Shown here in pieces: positions 1-6,426 of a stretch of DNA of 10,434 bases (positions are counted from its first letter, which is position 1; each line of letters starts with the position of its first letter). A model generated the notes under the pieces. That model did no database searches. It was not told the DNA's origin and saw nothing but the letters and a program-made list of their open reading frames with translations. The DNA comes from Alphaproteobacteria bacterium (GTDB lineage: Bacteria > Pseudomonadota > Alphaproteobacteria > JAEULC01), in contig JADZDN010000186.1 in NCBI GenBank assembly GCA_020851015.1, positions 1-10,434 on the forward strand, in the 5' to 3' direction. Position numbers and translations under genes: made by a program.

Positions 1-296
1 CCGCGCCAGAGCTGGAGCTGCGCGCGGAACGCGCGCTCGCGCTTGAAGAACAGCGGCGGGCGCAAGGACCGCAGCGCAGGACGAGCCGCGATCCGCGCGC
101 GCAGCGACCGGTCCAGCGCCGCGAGGCTGCGCTTGAGCCATGCCCGCTTCGCGCCGCTTCAGCACCACGGGCCGCGATCCGCGTCGTCCAGCACGTAAAC
201 CGGCAGCACCGCCCCCTGCGATGCCGCGGCAACAAGCGCGGGGTTGTCGGCAAGGCGCAGGTCCTGGCGGAACCACGGGAGAGCGGGCGGAGGCAT
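1..296 (-). pseudogene. Broken N-terminus of DNA photolyase/cryptochrome (partial at left edge)
   Basis: Reading the minus strand from an ATG at 296-294 gives the hallmark start of the photolyase/cryptochrome family: WFRQDLRLADNPAL at residues 8-21, followed by a Rossmann-like strand VLPVYVLDD (30-38) and GPW (42-44). A TGA at 161-159 then interrupts the frame. Homology resumes straight after it (SGAKRAWLKRSLAALDRSL, matching the family's GGASRWWL..SL.AL), so the stop lies inside the gene. Near 101-96 the reading moves by one base into a frame giving RGSRLVLRCGP, which matches the family's RGSRLVLRRG. Left of about position 60 no frame is convincing. Intact members are about 450-500 aa light-driven repair flavoproteins that split pyrimidine dimers in DNA. 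Two separate lesions within 100 codons argue for a decayed gene. An error-prone assembly is the alternative. No convincing ribosome binding site is seen before the ATG. Confidence 0.65.
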
Positions 297-344
297 GGCA
301 GCGGTACGACGATTTCCGCAATCCAGATCATTCCGGCAAAGTGA

Positions 345-412
345 AAGTAAAACTTGCCCGGAAGATCGCTAAAATGCGTGGTTTGATTAATAATCACGAA
401 GTCAAACTTGCC
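345..412. repeat. Pair of 14-nt direct repeats 54 bp apart
   Basis: The motif AAGTnAAACTTGCC occurs at 345-358 and again at 399-412, with one mismatch (A versus C at the n). Both copies lie in an unusually AT-rich patch upstream of the small pilin-like gene. The right copy contains the proposed -35 hexamer TTGCCT. The arrangement suits tandem binding sites of a regulator, but could also be a chance or duplicated remnant. Confidence 0.4.
381..407. promoter_or_regulatory. AT-rich nested inverted repeats, candidate operator
   Basis: A 13-bp palindrome TGATTA-A-TAATCA lies at 384-396 with perfect 6-bp arms. It sits inside a wider pair GTTTGA (381-386) / TCAAAC (402-407). It lies just upstream of the proposed -35 at 408, where an activator would bind. 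The surrounding DNA is markedly poorer in GC than the rest of the window. No regulator family can be assigned from the sequence alone. Confidence 0.4.
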
Positions 413-436
413 TCGGCGGAACGTTTATGTTATACG
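408..436 (+). promoter_or_regulatory. Candidate sigma-70-type promoter for the small pilin-like gene
   Basis: TTGCCT (408-413) and TATACG (431-436) are separated by 17 bp, the ideal spacing for a housekeeping promoter. Transcription would begin near 443, giving a leader of about 50 nt before the start codon at 493/496. The palindrome at 384-396 and the direct repeat at 399-412 abut or overlap the -35. The call rests on matches to the consensus only. Confidence 0.45.
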
Positions 437-495
437 AATCGTTGATCGGCGGGGCGAACATCTGCCGTCACCCAGGTAGGGGCAATGGTGTCGTG

Positions 496-687
496 ATGCG
501 GAATTTTCTATCGGACGAATCCGGCGCGACGACGGCGCGTTTTACCTTCTTCGCGTCCTGTATCTTGCTGCTGGTCTATGCGTGGTTCCATACGGCCGGC
601 GCGATGCTGCATGACATGACCAACCTCATCAATGCGTCGATGACCTCGGCGGTCCGGCGTCTGACCGGCGGCACGCTGGGGGTCTAG
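496..687 (+). CDS. Small Flp-pilin-like membrane protein
   Basis: This encodes a 63-aa protein (64 if GTG at 493 is used). Its N-terminus, FLSDESGATTARFTFF (residues 4-19), closely resembles the Flp/type IVb pilin leader FLxDESGATAIEYGLI, in which prepilin peptidase cuts after the Gly. A hydrophobic stretch follows (about 16-34) and then an amphipathic tail, LINASMTSAVRRLTGG. Typical Flp pilins are 50-65 aa, so the size fits. The invariant Glu5-Tyr6 pair of the mature pilin is replaced by Arg-Phe (residues 15-16), so it may not assemble like a classical pilin subunit. The open frame extends back to 427, but pilin similarity starts at 496. An AGGGG at 478-482 is somewhat far from 496 (13 nt) and better spaced for GTG at 493. 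No tad assembly genes are in the window. It could be an orphan pilin, a pseudopilin or a divergent paralogue. Confidence 0.6.
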   Translation: MRNFLSDESGATTARFTFFASCILLLVYAWFHTAGAMLHDMTNLINASMTSAVRRLTGGTLGV

Positions 688-741
688 CTCCCACCTTCTT
701 GGCGCGCGACGCCCGGCTTGCCCCCGAACGCGCGCGCAAGG

Positions 742-780
742 GGCCGGATTGCGCTGAGGCGGAGTCTTCGCGATCCGGCC
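742..780. other. Strong hairpin (12-bp stem), possible terminator or REP-like element
   Basis: GGCCGGAT (742-749) pairs perfectly with ATCCGGCC (773-780). The stem continues inward with one G-U pair (750/772) and three more Watson-Crick pairs, giving 12 bp around a 15-nt loop (754-768). It lies 55 bp after the pilin-like stop codon. No run of T follows on either strand, so it is not a standard Rho-independent terminator. An intergenic repeat element or an RNA 3'-end stabiliser is equally possible. Confidence 0.4.
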
Positions 781-865
781 ACTTATCGGCTCCCGAACCC
801 GGATGGCAGCCGGGAAAATCAAACAGTTTCCGTTTGTTAAGTACAGGGCCGGGCTGCGATTCCTG

Positions 866-881
866 TGTGATGCACATCACT
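866..881. promoter_or_regulatory. CRP/FNR-superfamily-type binding site
   Basis: TGTGA-N6-TCACT matches the CRP half-site pattern TGTGA-N6-TCACA at nine of ten positions. Its core GTGATG-CA-CATCAC (867-880) is a perfect dyad and also resembles an FNR/FixK box (TTGAT-N4-ATCAA) with altered outer bases. The centre is at 873.5. Class II activation would place the transcription start near 915, with TAAGGA (902-907) as a -10 element, about 45 nt before the start codon at 961. A second palindrome, GATGCATC (906-913), flanked by TTGGT (897-901) / ACCAA (914-918), lies in that -10 region. Which family member binds is not determinable here. Confidence 0.45.
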
Positions 882-960
882 GCGTCGCGGTCCCGCTTGG
901 TTAAGGATGCATCACCAAGAAACAAGGACCCCTCGTCCACCCATCGTCCGGGAGATAGCC

Positions 961-1059
961 ATGAACAACGCCATGCTTATCCCTACGCCCATCCTGCATA
1001 CGATGCTCGGCGGGTTCATTGTGTGGTTCGCCGCCGTGGCCATGATGGTGGGCAACTGA
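961..1059 (+). CDS. Small single-helix membrane protein (32 aa), unknown function
   Basis: The frame encodes MNNAMLIPTPILHTMLGG followed by FIVWFAAVAMMVGN. It is one predicted transmembrane helix from about residue 15 to 30, with a short polar N-terminus and almost no C-terminal tail. A clear Shine-Dalgarno GGGAG (950-954) sits 6 nt before the ATG, and a CRP/FNR-like site with a possible -10 lies upstream; together these make a real gene likely despite the small size. Its stop lies only 6 nt from the end of the convergent permease gene, with no terminator between them. Many proteins of this shape are accessory subunits or regulators of membrane complexes (oxidase subunits such as CydX are known examples), but no specific family is recognised. 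Confidence 0.55.
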   Translation: MNNAMLIPTPILHTMLGGFIVWFAAVAMMVGN

Positions 1060-1065
1060 GCGCCG

Positions 1066-1857
1066 TCAGCGCGAGCGGATGATGCGGCCCAGCCCGACGA
1101 CGCGCTCGATCCCCGCGACCAACAGGATGATGAGCGCGATCTGAAGCGTCGACGCGGCGGCGATCACGAGCTGGCTTCCCTGGAACTGCAGGTAGCTGAA
1201 GATCTCGATCGGCAGGGTGGTGACGCCCGGGCCGGTCAGGAACAGCGCCGTGTTGAGTTCGCCGAACGAGACGATGAAGGCGAACAGCCAGCCCGACAGC
1301 ACTCCCGGCCAGACCAGCGGCAAGGTCACCAGAAACAGGGTTCGCAGCGGCCCGGCGCCCAGGCTCTGGCCGGCTTCCTCCAGCGCGGGGTCGAGCGACT
1401 GCACGCTGCCCAGCACGGTCCGGAAGCAGTACGGCATCCCGACCACGCAATGCGCCAGGATCAGCCCGGGCAGGGGCGGCATGCCGACCGACTTGTACAG
1501 CAGCAGCAGCGCCAGCCCCAGGATGATGGTCGGGAAAACCAGCGGCGCCAGGAACAACGACTGCAGCAGGCCCGCGACCAATCCCTTGCGCCGCGCCAGG
1601 TGCAGCGCCGCGAGCGTTCCCAGCGTGGCGGCGATGCAGGCGGAACTGAGCGCCAACTCGAGGCTCAGCAGGAACGCGTTGCGCATGTTGTCCAGCCGGA
1701 AGAACTCGGCGAACCAGCGCAGCGACAGGGATGGCGGCGGGAAGACGAAGTAGTCGGTCGGCGAGAAGGCCGCCAAGACCACCACCAGGATCGGGCAGAG
1801 GATCACCGCGAAGGCGAGCACGGTCGCCAGGCCGCGGATCCACGCGCCCCAGCGCAT
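1066..1857 (-). CDS. PotC-like ABC transporter permease
   Basis: A 263-aa inner-membrane permease of the polyamine-type (PotC/binding-protein-dependent) family, partner of the PotB-like permease encoded just upstream. It has about six hydrophobic helices: the first at residues 9-31, the others spread through 60-260. The EAA loop that docks on the ATPase is at about residues 160-182 (EEAGQSLGAGPLRTLFL, then LP). The family Gly (G167) is present. The ATG at 1857 is chosen because it overlaps the previous stop as TGATG (1-nt overlap) and gives the usual family length. The open frame extends much further upstream, but that part is the wrong frame of the neighbour. It is the last gene of the operon. 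The specific substrate (putrescine, spermidine or another cation) cannot be told from the permease. Confidence 0.9.
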   Translation of the reverse strand: MRWGAWIRGLATVLAFAVILCPILVVVLAAFSPTDYFVFPPPSLSLRWFAEFFRLDNMRNAFLLSLELALSSACIAATLGTLAALHLARRKGLVAGLLQSLFLAPLVFPTIILGLALLLLYKSVGMPPLPGLILAHCVVGMPYCFRTVLGSVQSLDPALEEAGQSLGAGPLRTLFLVTLPLVWPGVLSGWLFAFIVSFGELNTALFLTGPGVTTLPIEIFSYLQFQGSQLVIAAASTLQIALIILLVAGIERVVGLGRIIRSR

Positions 1858-2708
1858 CAGCCCCGCCCCTGCACGCGCTGGGGCCGCAGCACGACAAGGA
1901 TCAGCCCGGTCAAGGCCAGCGCGATCGAAAGCAAGGTGAAGGCGAGCGCCGCCGCCAGCGGCCACTGGAAGGACACCACGCTGTCGAAGATGAGGCTGAC
2001 CAGCAGCTTCGAGCGCGGCCCGCCCAGGAGCGTGATCGTCACGTAGGCGCTGAGCGTCAGGAGGAACACGAGCAGCAGCCCGGACGCGACGCCGGGCGTG
2101 GACAGCGGCAGCGTCACGTGCAGGAAGGTGCGGAACGGCCCGGCGCCGAGCGCCTGCGCCGCCTCCTCGTAGCGCCGGTCGAGCGCCGCCAGGGTGTTGG
2201 CGATCGAGATCACCATGTAGGGCAAGAGGATCGTCAGCAGGCCGACCACCACGGCTTCCTGGTTGAACAGCAGGTCGAGCGGCGCGTCGATCACGCCGAG
2301 GTCGCGCAGGCTGGTGTTGATCACGCCGCGCCGGCCCAGGATCGCGACCCAGCCATAGGCGCGCACCACGTTCGAGACCATCAGCGGGAACAAGAGCGCC
2401 AGCGTCACCAGCGCGCGGCGGCGGGGCGGCAGCAGGGCCACGAAATAGGCGACCGGGTAGCCGACCAGCAAGGCCAGGCCCAGAATCCAGGCGGCGGTGC
2501 CAAGCGTCCGCCGGATGATCGTCAGGTAGAACGGATCGGCCAGGATCGCAGCATAGTTGGCGAGCGTCGGGCCGGCGCCATAGAGCTCGCTCTGCGAGGC
2601 TTCGTGCAGGCTGACATGGAACAGGTAGACCAGCGGACCGACGAACAGCACCAGCGACACGGCGAGCGGCGGGCCCAGCAGGGCCGCTGCCCACAGCGTG
2701 CGTCTCAC
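1857..2708 (-). CDS. PotB-like ABC transporter permease
   Basis: A 283-aa inner-membrane permease of the PotB/PotH type. The first helix is about residues 7-31 and is followed by a periplasmic segment with the family pattern TLANYAAIL. Five further hydrophobic helices follow. The cytoplasmic EAA loop is YEEAAQALGAGPFRTF at 180-195, followed by HVTLPLSTPGV. It starts with GTG at 2708, which overlaps the stop of the ATPase gene as GTGA (4 nt), implying translational coupling. It forms the membrane channel as a heterodimer with the downstream PotC-like protein. Start choice is firm because of the overlap and the normal family length. Confidence 0.9.
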   Translation of the reverse strand: MRRTLWAAALLGPPLAVSLVLFVGPLVYLFHVSLHEASQSELYGAGPTLANYAAILADPFYLTIIRRTLGTAAWILGLALLVGYPVAYFVALLPPRRRALVTLALLFPLMVSNVVRAYGWVAILGRRGVINTSLRDLGVIDAPLDLLFNQEAVVVGLLTILLPYMVISIANTLAALDRRYEEAAQALGAGPFRTFLHVTLPLSTPGVASGLLLVFLLTLSAYVTITLLGGPRSKLLVSLIFDSVVSFQWPLAAALAFTLLSIALALTGLILVVLRPQRVQGRG

Positions 2709-3784
2709 GGCCGGTCGGGCGTCACCACGACGCCGCTCTCCGCATCCCAGGCGCAGGCGACCGCGTCGCCCACCGCCCAGGCCGATGCGCCGGGGCTGGC
2801 GTTCTGGCTGTAGGCCAGGATCGTCCCGCCGGCGCCGTCGAGATAGTAGTGCGTGACCGAGCCGCGATAGACGATGTCGCGCACCTCAGCGGCGATGCCA
2901 TCGCCGCCGGGCCGCAGCAGCCGCACGCGCTCCGGCCGGACCGCCAGGCGCACCGGTGCGCCGACCGCGCCCGCGGCGTCGGCCACGCGCACCCGGCCGC
3001 CCTTGGTCTCCACCACCGCGTCGGCGCCGTCGCGCGCCGCGATGCGGCCGTCGAAGAAGTTGCTGGCGCCCAGGAAGCCGGCGACGAACTCGGTCCGCGG
3101 CTTTTCGTAGATGTGGCGCGGTTCGCCCTCCTGCTCGATCACGCCGTCGCGCATGACCGCCACGCGATCGGACAGCGTCAGCGCCTCTTCCTGGTCGTGC
3201 GTCACGAACACCGCGGTGATGCCGAGCCGCTGCTGCAATTCGCGCAGCTCGACCTGCATCTCCTCGCGCAGCATCTTGTCGAGCGCGCCCAGCGGCTCGT
3301 CCAGCAGCAGCACGGCAGGCTTGACCACGATCGCGCGCGCCAGCGCCACGCGTTGCTGCTGCCCGCCCGAGAGCTGGCGCGGAAAGCGGTCGGCGAAGCC
3401 GTCCAGCTTCACCAGCGCCAGCGCCTCCTTGACCGCCGCGTCGCGCTGGGCGCGGCCGACGCGGCGCATGCGCAGCCCGAAGGCCACGTTGTCCGCCACG
3501 CTCAAATGCGGGAACAGCGCGTAGCTCTGGAACACCATGCTGAAGTCGCGCTTGTAGGGCGGCACGTCGGTCACGCGCCGGCCGCGGATGAACACCTCGC
3601 CCGCGGTCGGCTGCTCGAAGCCGGCGATCAGGCGCAGGGTCGTGGTCTTGCCGCAGCCCGACGGGCCCAGCAGCGAGAAGATCGTGCCGCGGCCGATCGC
3701 CAGGTCGACGTCGTTGACCGCGACCACCGCGCCGAAGGCCTTGCGCGCCTTTTCCAGGCGGACGTCGGGCGCGTCGGCGCTCAC
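2705..3784 (-). CDS. PotA-like ABC transporter ATPase
   Basis: A 359-aa nucleotide-binding subunit that powers the two permeases. All ABC ATPase motifs are present: A-loop Phe17, Walker A GPSGCGKTT (40-48), Q-loop Gln86 in MVFQSYALFPHLSV, signature LSGGQQQR (138-145), Walker B VLLLDEP (158-164), D-loop GALD (166-169) and H-loop His196 in VTHDQEEA. A C-terminal TOBE-like regulatory domain (about 240-355, with VRLAVRPERVRLL) is typical of the PotA/UgpC/FbpC group. The GTG start at 3784 overlaps the previous stop as GTGA. The open frame continues upstream to 5017 without any ABC similarity, so that extension is rejected. The sequence shows no substitution that would disable ATP hydrolysis. Confidence 0.95.
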   Translation of the reverse strand: MSADAPDVRLEKARKAFGAVVAVNDVDLAIGRGTIFSLLGPSGCGKTTTLRLIAGFEQPTAGEVFIRGRRVTDVPPYKRDFSMVFQSYALFPHLSVADNVAFGLRMRRVGRAQRDAAVKEALALVKLDGFADRFPRQLSGGQQQRVALARAIVVKPAVLLLDEPLGALDKMLREEMQVELRELQQRLGITAVFVTHDQEEALTLSDRVAVMRDGVIEQEGEPRHIYEKPRTEFVAGFLGASNFFDGRIAARDGADAVVETKGGRVRVADAAGAVGAPVRLAVRPERVRLLRPGGDGIAAEVRDIVYRGSVTHYYLDGAGGTILAYSQNASPGASAWAVGDAVACAWDAESGVVVTPDRP

Positions 3785-5235
3785 GCGACGGCCTTGGCGG
3801 GGGCCTGCGCCAGGACGCGGTCGACCTCGACGATCCGCGCCCAGCATTCCATCACCGCCGCCACCAGCTCCAGCTCCATCAGGCGCTGGCTGACCGAGCG
3901 CCGCGTCGCCTCGCGCCAATGCGCCGTGGCGGTCAGCGCGAGGTGGTCGAGCGCCGCGCGCATCGCGCCGCCGGGCAGCGCCGCCTCGGCCGCGGCGACG
4001 CGGGCCGTGGCGGGTTCGATGCGTGCGGCAATGTCGTCCACCAGCGCGCGCAGCAGCCGGCCTTCCTCGTCGGCGCCGAAGCCGGGCAGGGCCGCGAGCT
4101 CGGCGCGGCAGGCTCGTTCCAGCGACGCCGCATGGTCCGACCGGCCCGCGGCCGCGTCGGCCAGGCGGGCGTGGCGCGCCGTCGCCATCAGGTGGTCGAC
4201 CGCGTTCTGCACCAGGCGGAAGCTGGGCGCGTCCGACGTGCGGTAGAAGCGCAGCGTGTCGCGCATCGTGCCGTAGCCGCGGATCGGCAGGTAGTGGCGC
4301 ACGTAGCCGTCCAGCGCGATGTATTTTCGGATCAGGTCGCCCATCTCGGGATGGGGCGAGAACAGCACCGCGCGGCCGCGATTGCCCGCGGCCAGCAGGA
4401 CCGCGGGCTTGCCCGCCATGTCGCGCTGGAACTTCTCGTGGGTGAGCGGATTGTCGATCGCCAGCCCCCCGGGCAGCGTCAGCGCGTGGAAGCGGCCGGC
4501 GACGACGAGGCCCTCGTCGATCCGGTCGTAGATCGGGCCGTGGTAGTAGGGAATCTCCATCGTCGGCGGCAGCCCGGCGGAAAGCGGCCCCGGCGGCAGA
4601 TCGACCGCGACCACGCCCACGCCGCTCTGCAGGTATTCGTGGGTATAGAGCGGCTTGGCGCGCGCCGTGCCGGTCCAGTCCGGCCGCCCGGCCGACAGGT
4701 AGAAGGCGCCGCCGCACGAGCCGATGGCGGTGCCGCCTTCTGCCAGGAAATCGCGCATGCGCCGGTCGGCCCCCGGCGCGTCCTCCGCCTTGTCGATGCC
4801 CCAGGTCGAGAATCCCCCGGGCAGGATCACCAGGTTGGCCTGGTCCAGCGCATCGCCGGCCAGATCCTTGCCGTCCACCGGCAGGTAGGGAATGCCGAGC
4901 CGCAGCAGCGCCAGCGAATAATAGGCATAGTAGGGGAACTTCGACGCGGTGCCGGCGAACAGCAGGGTGGCCGGCGTGGCCAGCGCCGGCGCGTCGGGCG
5001 GGATCGGCGCGTCCCACGCCGCGAGCCTGACGCCAAGATGCGCGAGCGCCGTTCGGGCGGCGGCGTCGAGATCGACGATGTAGTCGCCGGCCTCGCCGCC
5101 GCCGTCGGACGCAAGACGCCTGACCGCGACGCCACGCGCCGACAGGCGGTTGGCGACGAGCGCGGTGTCGAGCCCGTCGCCGTTCGCCCGCCAGCCGAGA
5201 AGGAAGGGCGCGGCGTTGTGTCCGCGCGCGTCCAT
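3781..5235 (-). CDS. BPL_N / class-I glutamine-amidotransferase-like protein embedded in the transporter operon
   Basis: A 484-aa protein, apparently cytoplasmic (no signal peptide or membrane helix). Residues 88-305 look like the GATase1-like fold found in the biotin-protein-ligase N-terminal (BPL_N) family: strand TLLFAGTASKFPYY (90-103), LVILPGG (135-141), and a nucleophile elbow GSCGGAFYLS (172-181) with Cys174. An HGP motif is at 232-234, and SPHPE (293-297) supplies His295 and Glu297, the spacing of the class-I His-x-Glu dyad. A Cys-His-Glu triad is therefore plausible. No biotin ligase catalytic domain is present. The first 85 residues (LDTALVANRLSARGVAVRRLA) resemble the small C-terminal domain of some M14-peptidase-like proteins, a weak impression. 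Residues 310-484 are helical and unrecognised. The start overlaps the binding-protein stop (TGATG) and the end overlaps the ATPase start (GTGA). It may hydrolyse or transfer an amide on the imported substrate (inference). Confidence 0.75.
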   Translation of the reverse strand: MDARGHNAAPFLLGWRANGDGLDTALVANRLSARGVAVRRLASDGGGEAGDYIVDLDAAARTALAHLGVRLAAWDAPIPPDAPALATPATLLFAGTASKFPYYAYYSLALLRLGIPYLPVDGKDLAGDALDQANLVILPGGFSTWGIDKAEDAPGADRRMRDFLAEGGTAIGSCGGAFYLSAGRPDWTGTARAKPLYTHEYLQSGVGVVAVDLPPGPLSAGLPPTMEIPYYHGPIYDRIDEGLVVAGRFHALTLPGGLAIDNPLTHEKFQRDMAGKPAVLLAAGNRGRAVLFSPHPEMGDLIRKYIALDGYVRHYLPIRGYGTMRDTLRFYRTSDAPSFRLVQNAVDHLMATARHARLADAAAGRSDHAASLERACRAELAALPGFGADEEGRLLRALVDDIAARIEPATARVAAAEAALPGGAMRAALDHLALTATAHWREATRRSVSQRLMELELVAAVMECWARIVEVDRVLAQAPAKAVA

Positions 5236-6299
5236 CAGCCGCCGGCGACCACGCGGTTCCAGCGCTGCGTCCACTCGGCGCGGCGCTCGCTCATGAAGTC
5301 GTGGTCCAGGTTCACCAGCTTGGCCATCTGCTCGGGCGGGAACTTCACGCGCTCCTGCAATTCCGGCGTCAGCTTGGCCGCCATGTCCTTGTTGGTGCCG
5401 GCGTAGTTGTAGACCTTGGCCACGAACGTCTGGACTTCGGGATCCATCGTGACGTTGAGGTACTCCTCGGCCGCCTCCAGGTTCTTGGTTCCCTTGGCGA
5501 TGCTGGTGCCCGAGGAGTAGGGGATGCCGCCCTCCTTCGGATAGGCCCATTCGACCGGCGCGTTCCAGCCTTTCACCGTGTAGGTCTGCGACTTGTAGAG
5601 AATGCCGATCACCGCTTCCTCGGTACGCAGCGCGTTCATGATCGAGTCGGTGTCCTTGGCGAAGATCGGCTTCAGGTCGGCGATCTTCTTCAGCATCTCG
5701 AAGCCGGCCTCGGCGTCCTTTGGGTCCTTGCCGGCCGCCAGCGCGCCGATCGGAATGATGTAGGTGCCGATCGAATGCGACACCTCGGGAAGCACGATGC
5801 GGCCCTTGTACTCCGGCTTCCACAGGTCGGCCCACGAGGTGGGCGGCGTCTTCACCAGCTTGGTGTTGTAGATGATGCCGGTGACCGAGAACAGCATCGG
5901 CACCCAGTAGTCGTTCCAGAACGCCGGCACCATGTTGCGCACGTGCGGCATGCGCGGCGAATCCTTGTTGAGCTTCTCCACCACCCCTTGCTTGATGGCC
6001 AGCGGCACCAGCCCGTCATGGATCTGCACCAGGTCGACGGTCTGGTTGCCGAGGCTGACCTTCAGCTTGGTGATGCGCTCGACCGGGCTCGAGCCGCGGT
6101 CCTGCAGCACCTTGATGCCGGTGGCCTTGGTATAGGCCGCATCGACGTTGTCGCGCATCGCGTCGCCCCACTGGCCGCCCCAGGTCATGCAGACGACCTG
6201 GTCGGGTTTCGCGAAGGCCTGGGTCGATCCGGCCACGCGCGCCAAGACGGGGACCGCCGCGGCGGCCCCGGCCAGCCGCATCATGTCTCGCCTGTGCAT
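5235..6299 (-). CDS. PotD-like periplasmic solute-binding protein
   Basis: A 354-aa family-1 extracellular binding protein related to PotD/PotF-type polyamine receptors. The N-terminus MHRRDMMRLAGAAAA followed by a hydrophobic stretch looks like a twin-arginine signal peptide (Arg3-Arg4), with likely cleavage after AFA (28-30). The mature part opens with the family pattern VVCMTWGGQWGDAMR and contains LVQIHDGLVPLAIKQGVVEKL, YNTKLVKTPPTSWADLW and YSSGTSIAKGTKN, all typical of the group. ATG 6299 is chosen over the upstream in-frame start at 6350 because a perfect GGAGG (6310-6306 on this strand) lies 6 nt before it and the signal peptide begins there. It delivers substrate to the PotBC-like permeases and is the first gene of the operon. 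Its stop overlaps the next gene, unlike many binding-protein genes that are followed by a spacer or hairpin. The ligand is unknown. Confidence 0.9.
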   Translation of the reverse strand: MHRRDMMRLAGAAAAVPVLARVAGSTQAFAKPDQVVCMTWGGQWGDAMRDNVDAAYTKATGIKVLQDRGSSPVERITKLKVSLGNQTVDLVQIHDGLVPLAIKQGVVEKLNKDSPRMPHVRNMVPAFWNDYWVPMLFSVTGIIYNTKLVKTPPTSWADLWKPEYKGRIVLPEVSHSIGTYIIPIGALAAGKDPKDAEAGFEMLKKIADLKPIFAKDTDSIMNALRTEEAVIGILYKSQTYTVKGWNAPVEWAYPKEGGIPYSSGTSIAKGTKNLEAAEEYLNVTMDPEVQTFVAKVYNYAGTNKDMAAKLTPELQERVKFPPEQMAKLVNLDHDFMSERRAEWTQRWNRVVAGG

Positions 6300-6338
6300 G
6301 GTAATCCTCCGTAATGTTCCCGAGATCGTTTTATTTGA

Positions 6339-6366
6339 AACATATCCCATCCGGGGCGGCGCACAA
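6339..6366 (-). promoter_or_regulatory. Candidate promoter of the PotD-like operon
   Basis: On the minus strand TTGTGC (6366-6361) and TATGTT (6344-6339) are 16 bp apart, in the only AT-rich patch of the divergent intergenic region. Transcription would start near 6332, leaving a leader of about 33 nt that includes the GGAGG ribosome binding site. Consensus match only. Confidence 0.4.
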
Positions 6367-6426
6367 AGCGCGGCGACCGGCGGGCAGCAACCGATTGCCC
6401 GGTGGCGCGTCGCGTCCGACCGGGCC

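Noticed and set aside
140..445. A 101-codon plus-strand open frame
   Set aside because: Its first half is antisense to the photolyase remnant, it has no ribosome binding site and no recognisable domain.
699..1082. A 127-codon plus-strand open frame
   Set aside because: It covers the hairpin, the CRP/FNR-like site and a different frame of the 32-aa gene, which has a better ribosome binding site; the protein is low-complexity.
3785..5017. The upstream extension of the PotA-like frame
   Set aside because: It is a shifted reading of the amidotransferase-like gene; the GTG at 3784 with a GTGA overlap gives the normal ATPase length.
1731..5406. Long plus-strand open frames (1731-2813, 2849-4246, 3919-5406)
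   Set aside because: All are antisense to the transporter operon, with Gln/Arg/His-rich compositions and no recognisable motif.
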